In this document: piece after piece, positions 44,641 through 55,406 of the stretch
Layout: every line of letters starts with the position of its first letter
How positions within the stretch are numbered: position 1 is the stretch's first letter
Source of the DNA: Alnus glutinosa
Lineage: Eukaryota > Streptophyta > Magnoliopsida > Fagales > Betulaceae
DNA length: 64,000 nucleotides
Direction of reading: 5' to 3'
NCBI RefSeq assembly: GCF_958979055.1
Contig: NC_084899.1
Location: forward strand, 24,433,501 to 24,497,500
Notes under the pieces: generated by a model
What the model was told of the DNA's origin: nothing
What the model saw: the letters and a program-made list of their open reading frames with translations, nothing else
The model's database searches: none
Made by a program: the position numbers and the translations under genes

Positions 44641-46619
44641 AGTTAGGGATCGACATGATCACCTCTGGAGGTCTTTTTCTACTGTGAATCATGCTTTGTT
44701 ATAGCTCTTGCGATTAATTAAAATTTGACATGTTATGACGGTAATTCATCAGGACTACTTTCTTATTTTAAGTACTGAAACTGGAAGCGAGTCTATCAAG
44801 TTCATCATGAAAAAGGAAAATGCTTGAAGAAATGCAACTACTATTTAACACACCCACATTTAAGGGTGTAAGATGAGCTCAGCTGTTCGTGAATTCGGCT
44901 TGATTCAGTCTTAGTTCGAAAAATAAATAAGTTGTTCATAAACACTATAATATATTTGAATATTAAACGAAACATACTTGTATAAACTCGACTCGGATAA
45001 ACTTGTATAAACTCATATAATTTCATTTTTACAATTTTTTTTAGTATTATTTTAATTACGCAATAAGAACATCTTAAATAAAAGAAAATTTTCTTTCTAA
45101 TATGATAAATATAATTTAAATTATTGTTCTGAGTTTAGTTTTAAATATTTGTCTGCATTAGTGTGTTTGTGAGCATGTGTGGATATGTGCACGCGCGTGT
45201 TTATGTGTGTGCATAATGAAGTTATATACATGCATATAAACTCGAGATTAAATTATTTAAGTTTGAAGTTAATTTATTTAATTAATTCAAATGCTAAAAT
45301 TTTAACAATAATTAATTAATGATTAGTATAGATTTGCGAAATGTGATACAAGGTTCAATTAACTTGTTAACCATGATATTTACTTTATATAAGAAATAAA
45401 TTAATTAATTAAACAGCTTGTGATAAGCTCAAGTTCAACTCGTGTTAGAAATAAAATTAAAAGAATTAAACTTTTTACAAAGAGCAATGCTATCCTTTGT
45501 ACCTATTTATCATACTAATTTTATGCTGTTGATATGACATTGATCAAGTACTTTTTTATTTTTTATTTTTTTTTTAAGTAACTAATATGAATAACAACTT
45601 CAAACCACTTAAAACACTAAAGTCAACGATGTGAAATAAGTGAAAAAAGCACCGGTACTTTGTTATAAGTGCAGCACATAGCTGAAGACTGAACATGTCT
45701 AAAGGGCATCACAGATTGAGCAGCACAGCAAGAATTGGCTGACAGGGAAAAAACAAAGAATTCTCCTCCAATATTATATAACAATCAGCAAACGAAAAAG
45801 CATTGTTTCTTACAAGATCACATATTCACATATTAATCATACTGCAGCAGTCCGAACATAAACTACTACTCAATCCCCATATCTGTGCTCTCCTCCATTT
45901 GGTCATATTCAGGTTCTATGGTGCTATATCTCTACCTGGAATGTTCTTGAGTCAGCTTCAATGGAGTGAAGATGGAGTCAAAGACCAGCGTGATTAGAGC
46001 AGCGTGTGACAGGATAGATTACTGGCATCATTACAAAGGACAAAGTTTTTAAAACTGCGCTCTAAAAAATTCCTTTACTCAGTCTATTATTTAAAATACA
46101 TGTATTTTAACAATTTGAAAGAATGAATTATAAAAAATTCTTATAACCCTGTTCGAAAAAAAACTTTGTTCGATTCCAATAGCTCCCATGTTATGGTTTC
46201 TGAAATGGGCTCAAGAACAGTTTGTAGCTATTCACCAAATTTCCAGCATAGTAGGGATAATTATTTTGATAATCTTTCACTAGGCATCAAGTCATTAAAT
46301 GCAAATTGTAAGATGTCTATAAACTGTATATGCAATCTATTCAAAGTAACCAAAATCATACAAGAAAAGATATCCTTTCAATTGATCATAAAGATGGAAG
46401 TTTGACGAAACCTCCATAACAACAAAAAAATTAATCCTGAAAGGATGAACAATTAAAATCACCAATTGCATTCACAAAACTCAAGGGGATACATGATTGT
46501 CATGGATTAGAAATCAGAAAAAAAATGACCACCTTTGTTTCGCAAATGGGATTCAAGGAATTAAAAAGCAAAATGACAATAACAACACATTGCAAGTCTC
46601 CTGCATTTTATAAACATTA
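44641..46619. other. AT-rich spacer with a MITE-like copy
   Basis: About 45482-45665 resembles the GAGTAATG-type MITE family (GAGCAATGCTATCCTTTGTACC at the left end). A (TG)n-like stretch lies at about 45155-45215. Around 46000-46600 the DNA is AT-rich; if the snoRNA transcript at 47.6 kb runs far, it could extend here. No gene recognised. Confidence 0.4.
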
Positions 46620-46819
46620 TCTTACCCTTCCATTATAAAGGAGAATGACAGACACTATTGAATCCGGTACCAAACACGGGTTTGAAAACACTTATGATTT
46701 TAGATTTTAAAACAACTTTGTTTTTTCAAAACCATTTACAAACAATTCAAATCACAAAACACTTAAAAACACTTTTTCAAATAAAGCCCAACAAAAAAAT
46801 CTATCATCTTTACCATGGA

Positions 46820-46906
46820 GAGAATGATCAGATAGAGCTAATACAAATTGTGCCATCATCCCGGCAATCAAACCAATAGGGAAATATAAATCATCATCTC
46901 ATTCTC
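46820..46906 (-). ncRNA. C/D-box snoRNA B, predicted guide for 18S rRNA A162
   Basis: On the minus strand a perfect 8-bp terminal stem (GAGAATGA with TCATTCTC) closes an 87-nt unit. It has a C box GATGATGA, an inner C' box GATGATGG and a D box CTGA (46828-46831). The 12 nt ending just before the D box (TGTATTAGCTCTAT) pair with the plant 18S segment AGAGCUAAUAC, with one mismatch next to the D box. Counting five positions from box D points to A162 in Arabidopsis numbering, a known plant 2'-O-methylation site. It is a paralogue of the unit at 47266-47362. The inner stretch CCCTATTGGTTTGATTGCCG is shared exactly and may form a second guide with unknown target. Confidence 0.82.
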
Positions 46907-47265
46907 CACCAAATTGTTCATCTAATCATGTGCAAGATCAAAACTAAAATTGTTCAAAAACGATATTCATCACACAACCCACAACGAGTTCACAAGGTAC
47001 CCATCATAAAAGTCATCAATTTATACCCCAGTTAAGCCCATTTTAAAGACAGTAATCACATGAAGATTAGTGTTAAGACATTCGATCTTAATCCAACGCT
47101 TCTAGTGACTAATAACAAAGATTTATCAACAAAATGACCTCGTCGAAAAAGCAATCTCCTAAGCACCCAGAAACACATAACACAACAGAAAAAAGAATTC
47201 AATGCTTCTCATACCAATGAATATAAATTATTTTAAAAAAATAACTGAAAATAAAAGTCATGTGA

Positions 47266-47362
47266 GGAGAAGGATCAGCTAGAGCTAATACAAAGATTGA
47301 CGCCATCATTTCGGCAATCAAACCAATAGGGAAACACAATCCTCATCATCATCTCGATCTCC
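47266..47362 (-). ncRNA. C/D-box snoRNA A, predicted guide for 18S rRNA A162
   Basis: On the minus strand: a terminal stem GGAGA/TCTCC, C box ATGATGA (about 47346-47352), C' box TGATGG, D box CTGA (47275-47278). The guide GTATTAGCTCTAG directly upstream of box D is fully complementary to 13 nt of 18S rRNA (CUAGAGCUAAUAC). By the box D plus five rule it targets A162. It lies about 360 bp upstream, in transcription order, of snoRNA B, so both could be cut from one precursor driven by the promoter near 47.65 kb. Plant snoRNAs are often arranged as such clusters. Confidence 0.87.
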
Positions 47363-47629
47363 ACCAACTATCTTGAAAACTTAAATATATATAAAGACAA
47401 AAAAAAAAAAAAAAAAAACAAAAGTTTCAAGAAATCAAATAGATAGGTGATTTATGGGTATGAAGAGCGGTGTTGTTAACAGAAGAGAAAGCCCAATGGG
47501 AGTTACGCCTAAACAGAGAGGGATGGAAGGAGATTGGTCGTCAATCGGACTGTTAAGAAGGAGAGGTGAGTAACAGAACAACGGCGGATTATTTTAGCTA
47601 TGGCGTAACAACAGCTGTGGCTGATAGTG

Positions 47630-47657
47630 AAACCCTAAACGGGGGGAGGTATTTATA
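47630..47657 (-). promoter_or_regulatory. TATA box and telo box of the snoRNA cluster
   Basis: On the minus strand TATAAATA (47650-47657) is followed about a dozen bases later by the telo box TTAGGGTTT (AAACCCTAA on the plus strand, 47630-47638). Telo boxes mark promoters of plant ribosomal-protein and snoRNA genes. The pair lies about 290 bp before snoRNA A in the right orientation. Transcript start and possible introns between the two cannot be seen. Confidence 0.55.
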
Positions 47658-47838
47658 GAGAGATGGGTGCCGGGTGCGTGAGAACCGTGAAATATCGGAA
47701 ACGCCCTTTAAAGGTTTCTCGTAATAAAATCCTGAATTGTTTGTTAAATGTCCCTATTTATTCTAAACCGTTGATTTAGATCAACGTCTCAATAGTAGCC
47801 ACATCATCAATCCCATCCGGCCTCTCTCTTATTTCTAG

Positions 47839-47990
47839 GGAAAATGATAAATGTACTGTGTACATCACATGTACAACAAGTGTACAACACCCCTCTCACA
47901 TGGGGTGGACCCCACACACTATAGGGCCCACCCCATGTGAGAGGGGTGTTGTACACTTGTTGTACATGTGATGTACGGGAATCATCTCTC
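47839..47990. mobile_element. Near-perfect hairpin MITE upstream of the snoRNA promoter
   Basis: Two arms, 47860-47908 and 47928-47976, are 49-nt perfect inverted copies separated by 19 nt. Outer ends GGAAAATGAT / ATCATCTCTC are weaker. The flanks TATTTCTAG (47830-47838) and TATTTTTAG (47991-47999) match at 8 of 9, a Mutator-type target. Perfect arms imply a young or gene-converted copy. Confidence 0.8.
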
Positions 47991-47999
47991 TATTTTTAG

Positions 48000-48869
48000 A
48001 TTGTCTTCTGACTCTTCTTCGCACCGCTCCCAACCCAGCTCTCATGGATGCAGCACGGAAAACAAGGAAAAAAAAGTTCAAAAAAAAAAAAAAATCATAC
48101 CATAGAAAGAAGGCCCTCGTCCCCCACCGATGCACGCAGCGGATCTATCGGCGGAATACGTTGTTTTATGTCTACCGTCAAGCCGCGGGTTGAAAGGCTG
48201 CGCGTCTTGCTATGGACAAGATTGCAGGATGCACACCCCACATTATTCACAAATTTATGTTATTTCAATTTTAAGACATGATACTGTCATTCCCAAATGC
48301 GAAATAGCTATATTTGGAATCAAATAAGTGGCAGCTCCAAATCCTCCATTGATTTATAAGTTGATATTATTTGGAATAAAATTGACCAAAAAAAAAAAAA
48401 AAAGGGTTTGTGCAATTTTTTTATTTTTTTGTTGACATGGCAGTGCCGTGTAGTGTGTTACCTATTTTTTTAAAAAAAATAAAAAAAATAAAAATTCAAA
48501 ACGATTATACACCAAAGTTTTATGAACTCTATCAAATTTGCTTAGAATCCACACACAAGTGGGACACAATGCCATCTACAAAAACGACTACCGTTTAGCC
48601 CAGCCCCTAAGAGTAAGAGCGTTCCTAGCATAGTAGCATGCAACCAAATTGCTGAAAAATTTGCTGAGCATGAACAATGTTCAGCGCATTCACTAACCAA
48701 ATAAGAAAAATAAATTTGGGACATTCTCTCCTCTTATTTTATTTTTCATTTCATTTTCTCATCTCCTTCATTTTTTTAATTTCCTTTTTTTATTTTCATC
48801 ACACTTTTCATATCAAGATTCTCTAAAATTATTTGTTCGAATTTAAAAAAATTCGGACAAGTAATTGTA
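48000..48869. other. Spacer without a recognised gene
   Basis: A small GC-rich patch at 48115-48230 carries overlapping short ORFs on two frames that I cannot assign. About 48615-48760 resembles a MITE also seen at 61925-62190 (both begin near GAGCRTTCCTA and contain 'aaatttgctgag'). Confidence 0.35.
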
Positions 48870-49135
48870 AAAAATAGACATAAATTTTCTACAAATTAAT
48901 TTGTAGAAAATTTCATATAACCTATATTTAAGAATGACATATGTTCTTTGACATGTGAAAAATACATGCTTTTTTTTTTTTTTTGAAAATGAAAAAAATA
49001 TTCGCACATTTTTTTTAATAACATTAACAAAAAATACATGTGAGAATCACATGTTTAAAGGACGTCAATCTTACATATGGGTTGTAAAAAATTTTCAACA
49101 AATCGATTTGTAGGAAATTTTTGTTCGTAAATGAC
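48870..49135. mobile_element. Inverted-repeat MITE
   Basis: The left part ('tctacaaattaatttgtaga', 'gacatatg', 'acatgtgaa') is mirrored by the right part ('acatgtgagaatcacatgt', 'catatgggttgta', 'caaatcgatttgtagg'). The arms are imperfect and the ends approximate. Confidence 0.5.
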
Positions 49136-49311
49136 TACTCATGAAACCTACTTGACTGAATAAAAATTGGGTTATCCCACTATTTAGCAGGTCAGGTGAG
49201 TTTCAAAAGTAGTTTCTTAAAATTATTCGTATAAATTTTTTCAAATTTAAACAAATAATTTAGGGGTGATCGAATGTGATTCCTGTGAATGCCCCAAATG
49301 ATTTAGAATTA

Positions 49312-49502
49312 GGAAAATAATAGGCAGGGGACACTCATCCGTCCCCTGTCCTATATATAATAATAAAATAATATATTATATAAATAAAAAGTAAAAATCA
49401 GAAAGAATAAATGAAAAAAAAAATATATAATATATTATTTTATTATTATATGTAGGACAGGGGACGGATGAGTGTCCCCTGACTCCCCTCCTATCATTTC
49501 CC
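49312..49502. mobile_element. Hairpin MITE upstream of the lipase gene
   Basis: A 191-bp element. The arms GGGGACACTCATCCGTCCCC then TGTCCTAYATATAATAATAA are near-perfect inverted copies. The ends are GGAAAATAATAGG and the complement of CCTATCATTTCCC. The 9-bp flanks TTAGAATTA (49303-49311) and TTATAATTA (49503-49511) match at 8 of 9. It ends about 285 bp before the lipase start codon. Confidence 0.8.
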
Positions 49503-49786
49503 TTATAATTAAAGAGAAAGCAACAAAGTTACACAATTACCCTTTCAAATGGTAAACAATATCAGAGAAAAAAGGAAATAAATAAATATATTAATCCAAT
49601 CATCGATTCCCCCCCCCCCCCATATACCCTCCGGCTCTCCTTCCCTCCTCCCTTACTCGGAGCTTTCACCGCCGTTAGTTGTACGGATGACCCGCCACCG
49701 CCACCCCACGTCACCGACTCTGAGAACCACAATAACCGCCATATATCCCAAACTCAGTATATATAACTCTCTCTCTCTCTCTAGAA

Positions 49787-52700
49787 ATGGCTCACCGATC
49801 ATTGAAGCGTCTCTTCAATAATATTCGTAAGTGCATCTTCTTTGTTCAAAGCTCTGTTTTTTTCTTTTCTTTTTTTTTGGGTTGTGATGCTGTACATGTA
49901 GATAGTTCAAAGTGTTGGGCTTAGATTTCTTAATTTGTTGGAGTTCGTGTTTTGTTCTCTATGTTAGTTTGTGGGTGTCGAGGGATGATTTAGAAGAAGG
50001 AAAGTCCTGGAACACTTTACTTTTTGGATGATTTATAATGTTACTAGAAACACCAAGCAATTTCTGTATTTAAGATGGAACCGAAGCCCGAGCTTTACCT
50101 GACCTGTGTAGAGGGGCGCTTTGCAGTTTGCACGGTGTCCCGGAAATGTAAGCGAAGCCCCGGATATCCCGGTTATGAAAAAAAATGTCGGGAAGATAAG
50201 CATGCAATCTCTAATATGTTCGGAAACTTTTGAACCCAAAAGGGTTTAATTTAAGCTAATGGGTTTTAATTTGTTATATCAACCATTCGTGCTCGCAAAA
50301 ATCTCAGATATGTTGAGAAACTGCGGCTTTGTTTGGAAGTGGACTCAACTCAAATCTGGATCCTAAATTTCAAAAACCCATGTAATTATATCTGAATGTT
50401 TTGGGCAGTTGGAGTTTGTACCGAGTGTGGATTTCATGGAGTCTAATACCATATTGTTTATACTCTCAACAACAGTCGGAGAAGCGGGGAATGTGGGAGT
50501 GAACAAAGAAAGTTTGGGTGGTGCCCGGATCTATATGTGGCTAGGTAAGCCTCTTGTTGTAAGAGGAGTGGTGTTGAAGCCTGTAGACTATCCCAAAAAA
50601 TCCCACAACCTCTTGAGGTTATCCTGCACTTGGAAGGAGGAGTAAAAAAAAAAAAGAATTGATATAGTGATAATTTGATTCTTCTTCACCGTAGTAAACA
50701 GGATAGGAGAGAAAATAGGATTTGTTTCTTCGTCTTTAAAAAAAAAGATATAAAAAATAGGAGTAATTAACTAGAAGTTGTTGGATTCAGAACCACTCTA
50801 TTATGGGAGCTATGTATGTGTGGTTTTATCTACTTTACCATGGGAAACATAGATAAGAATCCATGAGAATTTACCAATCCATCGTACACTTAATACTTGT
50901 TCTATGAACTATCTTGTAATGGTCATTTTATAGGATTATTTGTATTGTCAGCTTATCCATTTCGATTTATCATGTTTCCGGTCCAACAGAAAAAGATACC
51001 CTATCCTGGATTGACTTGTAATTTATGTATGTGCATCGTCCACACTCTAAATGGAAAGGGCAGCCATTGTCTATCTTGTTGTACACAAACATTAGCTCTA
51101 ATACCACTTGTTGAGTTGTTGGAGAGATAATGGGTTTTAAATTCAATTATTTTATATCAACTATTCACTCCAATATAATTTTGGGAAAATAAATTTTGAA
51201 TTTAAGCGAGAGTATAGGTCTAGTATGTTAAAAATTTAGGGTTTTCTTGTTTCTCTGAATGAGAATTTTTTTTGTTTATTAATGTTGTGGTTTTTGGCAG
51301 ATTATACTAAAAACTTTTTGAAGAGACAGGGGACGTATCAGAGTTATGTGTATAGTCTTCTTAATAGGTTTCAGCTGCAACGGTCAAAAGTAGATAAGGT
51401 AGAAGCAGATATATTGAAAGAAGCAAAGGATTCACCTCAAGTTTCTTTCAAGTCTAAAGTTGAGAGGGCAATTGGCAATGATTCTAGTCTCAGCAAACAC
51501 AGTTGTGATAACGATCTGAGCGATAGAAAGTGGAGGCTAGAGCTCGCTTGGCTAACAAAGGCTCTTGAACCAGCTCTGCAATTGTGTAGGTGGGCTCTGC
51601 CAACAGGTCCGTTAATGTTAGGTCGTGTTCTTCATCATTATGGTATTGCTTGTGGGATGTCATTGATTTGGCGTGCTATATGAATTAGTCATGGCACTAT
51701 GGTGGAGTAACTCAATTTTTCTTGGGACTTTGGTACAAGCATCTAAGAATAGATGACTGAATTAACTTAATGCCATTCTTAAAATTGAAGAAACAGAAGT
51801 TGAGTGGTAACTCTTTTAATATCCATGCTGGTCATCTAGACTGATTCTACATTCGAAATTTGCAGGAAATGGATTTGGAAACAAACCCCCACCGACCAGT
51901 CGCTCTGTTACAGAAATCATTGCAAGCATTCAACGCAGTAAGATTGGGATCCAGGATTGGAGCTTGAGCGATCTTACAATCGGCCTATATCTTATCTACC
52001 TTCGTCAAGCATCTACAAATCCATTTGAAGATGTTAAGGGCGTTCAGATCTCATCAGATTCAATAGTAAATTCTATACCCTTGTTATGTTTTTGATGAAA
52101 TATGTCCAACTCCTCACTCGATGAATGTTATTTTTCTTATTTCCCATTTATGTCTTGTTTAAGAATTTTGTTTCTGCAATCCAAAATTCTTATTAGGTAA
52201 TGGTTTCTTAATTTAGGTGCAAGATCTCCTCTACCACCTGGAGTTAGCAAAAGGTGCTTATAAGGATAATGCTGCGGTTCTTGCAAGGATCAGCATGATT
52301 CGAGAAAATAATGTTTTGAAGTTTGTAAAAAATTCCAGTCTGATGAGGCCTGGATATTATATTGGGATTGATACCCGTAGGAAACTTGTAATTCTTGGAA
52401 TCCGTGGCACTCACACTGTCTATGACCTTATCACTGACATTGTTTCTTCGAGTGATGAAGAAGTGACATTCGAAGGTTATTCCACTCACTTTGGGACTGC
52501 TGAAGCTGCTCGTTGGTTTCTCATTCATGAGATAGGAACCATTAGAAACTGCTTGGAGAAATATAAGGTGGCCAAGAGTTAACTTTATCTGTTTTCAGAT
52601 GTGGTTTTCTTTCTATCCTCCATTTTTTTATTTGAATTATCAGTTAACTTGATATCATTGTAGTGAGTCTAATTTATCAACAGGGATATAGGTTAAGGCT

Positions 52701-54802
52701 TGTGGGTCATTCTCTTGGAGGTGCTATAGCTTCTTTACTAGCAATAATGCTCCGTAGAAAGTCATTTAAGGAGCTAGGATTTAGCCCTGAAATTGTTTCT
52801 GCTATCACATATGGCACTTCACCTTGTGTCTCCAGAGAACTTGCTGAAAGCTGCTCTGATTACGTTACAACCGTTGTTATGCAGGTGGGTGGATGCATTT
52901 GACAATCTGTCGGTTATGTTTTTCCAAAGAAGCAAATCTTTTTGAGTTTTTATAAAATTGTTGTTTTAGTAGTTTCTTTTGTTTTATCTGTCGTGTTTCT
53001 GTTCTCTTATTGCCTCTCATTTTTCCTTCTGTTCAGGATGATATCATTCCTCGGTTAAGTGTAGCTTCTCTAACAAGGCTGAGGAATGAAATCCTTCAAA
53101 CTGATTGGTAAGCTAAAACTAGCCTATACAGAAGCTACTGACTTGCTAAAATCTAGTACGCTCATGAATTAAGCTAGCGCTTTTGGGAATAAGGGCATTC
53201 TATCAAGGAATTATTTCGTGTTTGGAACTCAATTTTTAAAGTGCATGTCTATTTTTCTTAGGCTCTAAATTCTCAAGGAAATGCAAACTCTTCAATTTAA
53301 ATTATTTATGAGTTTGACCTTGCAATTTTAGATCAATGCCTTTTGGAATTTTGGAATCAATATCATAAAATAGAACATCTTAAATAATGTCTTTAAATGG
53401 AAATGAAAAAGTTCATACACCGCATTTTGGCGTGGCCTAGCTTTTGGTTTCCATTGCCATTGTGAAGGCAAATTAACTAAGTTGGTACTAAAGGGGCTTT
53501 ACTTATTTTAAAAATCTATTTCCGATTTCCTCCTTGGGTGAACCCTAGATTTTCAGATAGACTTTATTTTATTTTTCTTAAATGATCTGAATCTTGTCTA
53601 TTGCCTTATAGCTTCTCATCAAACTGAATTAAGTATTCTAATGATCTAATTGTCACGCATCTTTTCATTAATAAGTGCCATCACTACAAGTTTGATCATA
53701 ATTTTAAAGTTCGTAGAAATGATCAAAACACCTAAACATAAACCAATCAGTTTAGTAGGCAACAGCTATTCATTTGAAAGTTTCCTTACCAGTCTCTCTC
53801 AGTTTCCTTTTAAAGGTATCTACTAATATTCTGTGGAGGTAGTTGGCAAGCAGTCTCTTTTATTAAGGATTTTTTTAAAAAGAATTTCTTAAATTCCAAT
53901 CACCCTACTTGTGTAGGGGCCAGTTATCTTTTGGTAGCATATTAAGCTAGGTTCTCGGTATATAGAAGGTAGCTTCTTCTGTTTCAGGGATCACTTTTAT
54001 ATGCATGGTAATGGAAAGGGATTTATGGAATTTTTATTCTTTTTATTTTTACAGGATGAGTTTGGTTGAGAAGGAAGACTGGAAAAATGTAATAGATTTG
54101 GTTGCAAATGCAAAGCAGGTTGTGTCTTCGGTGCAAGATGTAGCTTGGAAACTTGCTGATTATGCAAATTTCAGGAACAAAAGAACTTCTGGTAAGCTTG
54201 CCCTGAACTGCCCCCAAGGTTTCCATATATTATTGTGTTAAATCTCAGTTAACCATAACTTTAGATTATGCCGTCTGATGGCCTAGTGACATTCTTAATT
54301 GACAAGTATTTATCTCTATGGTTCTGTGATCAGTTCTTCTGCACTAAATGTTAAGATGTGTCTTACTTATCAAAAAAAAAAAAATGTTAAGATGTGTCTG
54401 GAATCCCTAGTTCCATATAAGTTGATGTGGGAATTTTTTTATTTTCTGGGAATGCTTACCATCAGTGACTCAAAGCTTGTATGTGTGTCTATTGACATCA
54501 CTTCTACTCTCTCTGCCCCTCTCCCTTTTATGTCCCTTCTACCTGCCAGAGTGTTTTCCGTAGGTTAGGTAATTTGTCAAGTCAGAGAAGCCGTGTGAAA
54601 GAATGAACTGAACTGTTTTTTCAGAGTACATTTTGATTTTAGAAGCCTAGTTACAGAATTTATTTGGGTAGCTGCTCATTTTACAATAATCAACTTCAAC
54701 TAACTGAACTGTTTTTTCAGAGTACATTTTGATTTTAGAAGCCTAGTTACAGAATTTATTTGGGTAGCTGCTCATTTTACAATAATCAACTTCAACTATC
54801 TG

Positions 54803-54860
<58 letters not shown>

Positions 54861-54915
54861 CCTCCCTCCCTCCCTCCCTCCCTCTCTCCCTCCCTCCCTC
54901 CCTCCCTCCCTCCCT

Positions 54916-54947
<32 letters not shown>

Positions 54948-55406
54948 GAGACACACACACACACACACACCATATGTATATAAGCTCACACATGGTCTCC
55001 TTGCTAAACTGCCTCATTTTGCGATCTTTTCACCAAATTTTGTTGTAATGTTTGCACAGACGGTTCCTTCACAAGGGAGTCACCTGCTGCCCCTGTATTC
55101 CCTTCAACCTCCAAAACAGCAAAAGAGAATGCTGTTGTCATCGAAAAGGAAGGAGCTAACCGTATGTTGTCTGAAGAGTTATTTGTGCCAGGGACTGTTT
55201 TTTGTCTAAAGAGGAATGCAGACACACAGGATGGCATTAGCGGGGAGTTTTTCACACTCTGGAAGAGACATCCAGGCGAACATTTTCAAAGGATAGTGCT
55301 CTCAAGCAACTTAATTTCAGACCACAAGTGTGATAGCCATTACTATGCTTTAAGAGATGTACTCAAAGGTCTGCCAGAGTCTGATGACGAGGGTATTTCC
55401 AGATGA
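49787..55406 (+). CDS. Class 3 lipase (alpha/beta hydrolase, sn1-DAG-lipase-like)
   Basis: Eight exons (49787-49826, 51301-51606, 51866-52065, 52217-52567, 52684-52884, 53037-53107, 54055-54191, 55060-55406) join in frame to 550 residues. The N-terminal third is helical and without a known domain. The lipase_3 fold spans roughly residues 180-400: [20 protein letters not shown] is the strand before the oxyanion turn. The nucleophile elbow is GHSLGG with Ser309, and an Asp lies in QDDIIPRLS (about 367/368). A C-terminal His in [10 protein letters not shown] (about 524/529) completes the likely Ser-Asp-His triad. Length and layout resemble Arabidopsis At2g42450. Members hydrolyse acyl esters such as diacylglycerol; the substrate here is unknown. 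No signal peptide is visible. Intron 1 (1.5 kb) holds short ORFs that are not genes, and intron 7 carries a tandem duplication and microsatellite. Confidence 0.93.
54606..54797. repeat. Perfect 96-bp tandem duplication in lipase intron 7
   Basis: Two copies, 54606-54701 and 54702-54797, read the same by eye over their full length ('aactgaactgttttttcag...aatcaacttcaacta'). They abut a long microsatellite. Confidence 0.85.
54804..54971. repeat. Compound microsatellite (CT)n(CTCC)n(CT)n(AC)n
   Basis: About 165 bp of pure pyrimidine repeat passes through CTCC tetramers, then back to CT, a short GAGA step and an (AC)n run. It lies in lipase intron 7, about 90 bp before exon 8. Confidence 0.95.

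Noticed and set aside
50409-50645. 78-codon ORF in lipase intron 1
   Set aside because: It has no splice support and no family resemblance, and it lies between two well-defined exons.
54743-55209. Ser/Pro-rich and Arg/Glu-rich ORFs around 54.8-55.2 kb
   Set aside because: They are translations of the CT/CTCC microsatellite.
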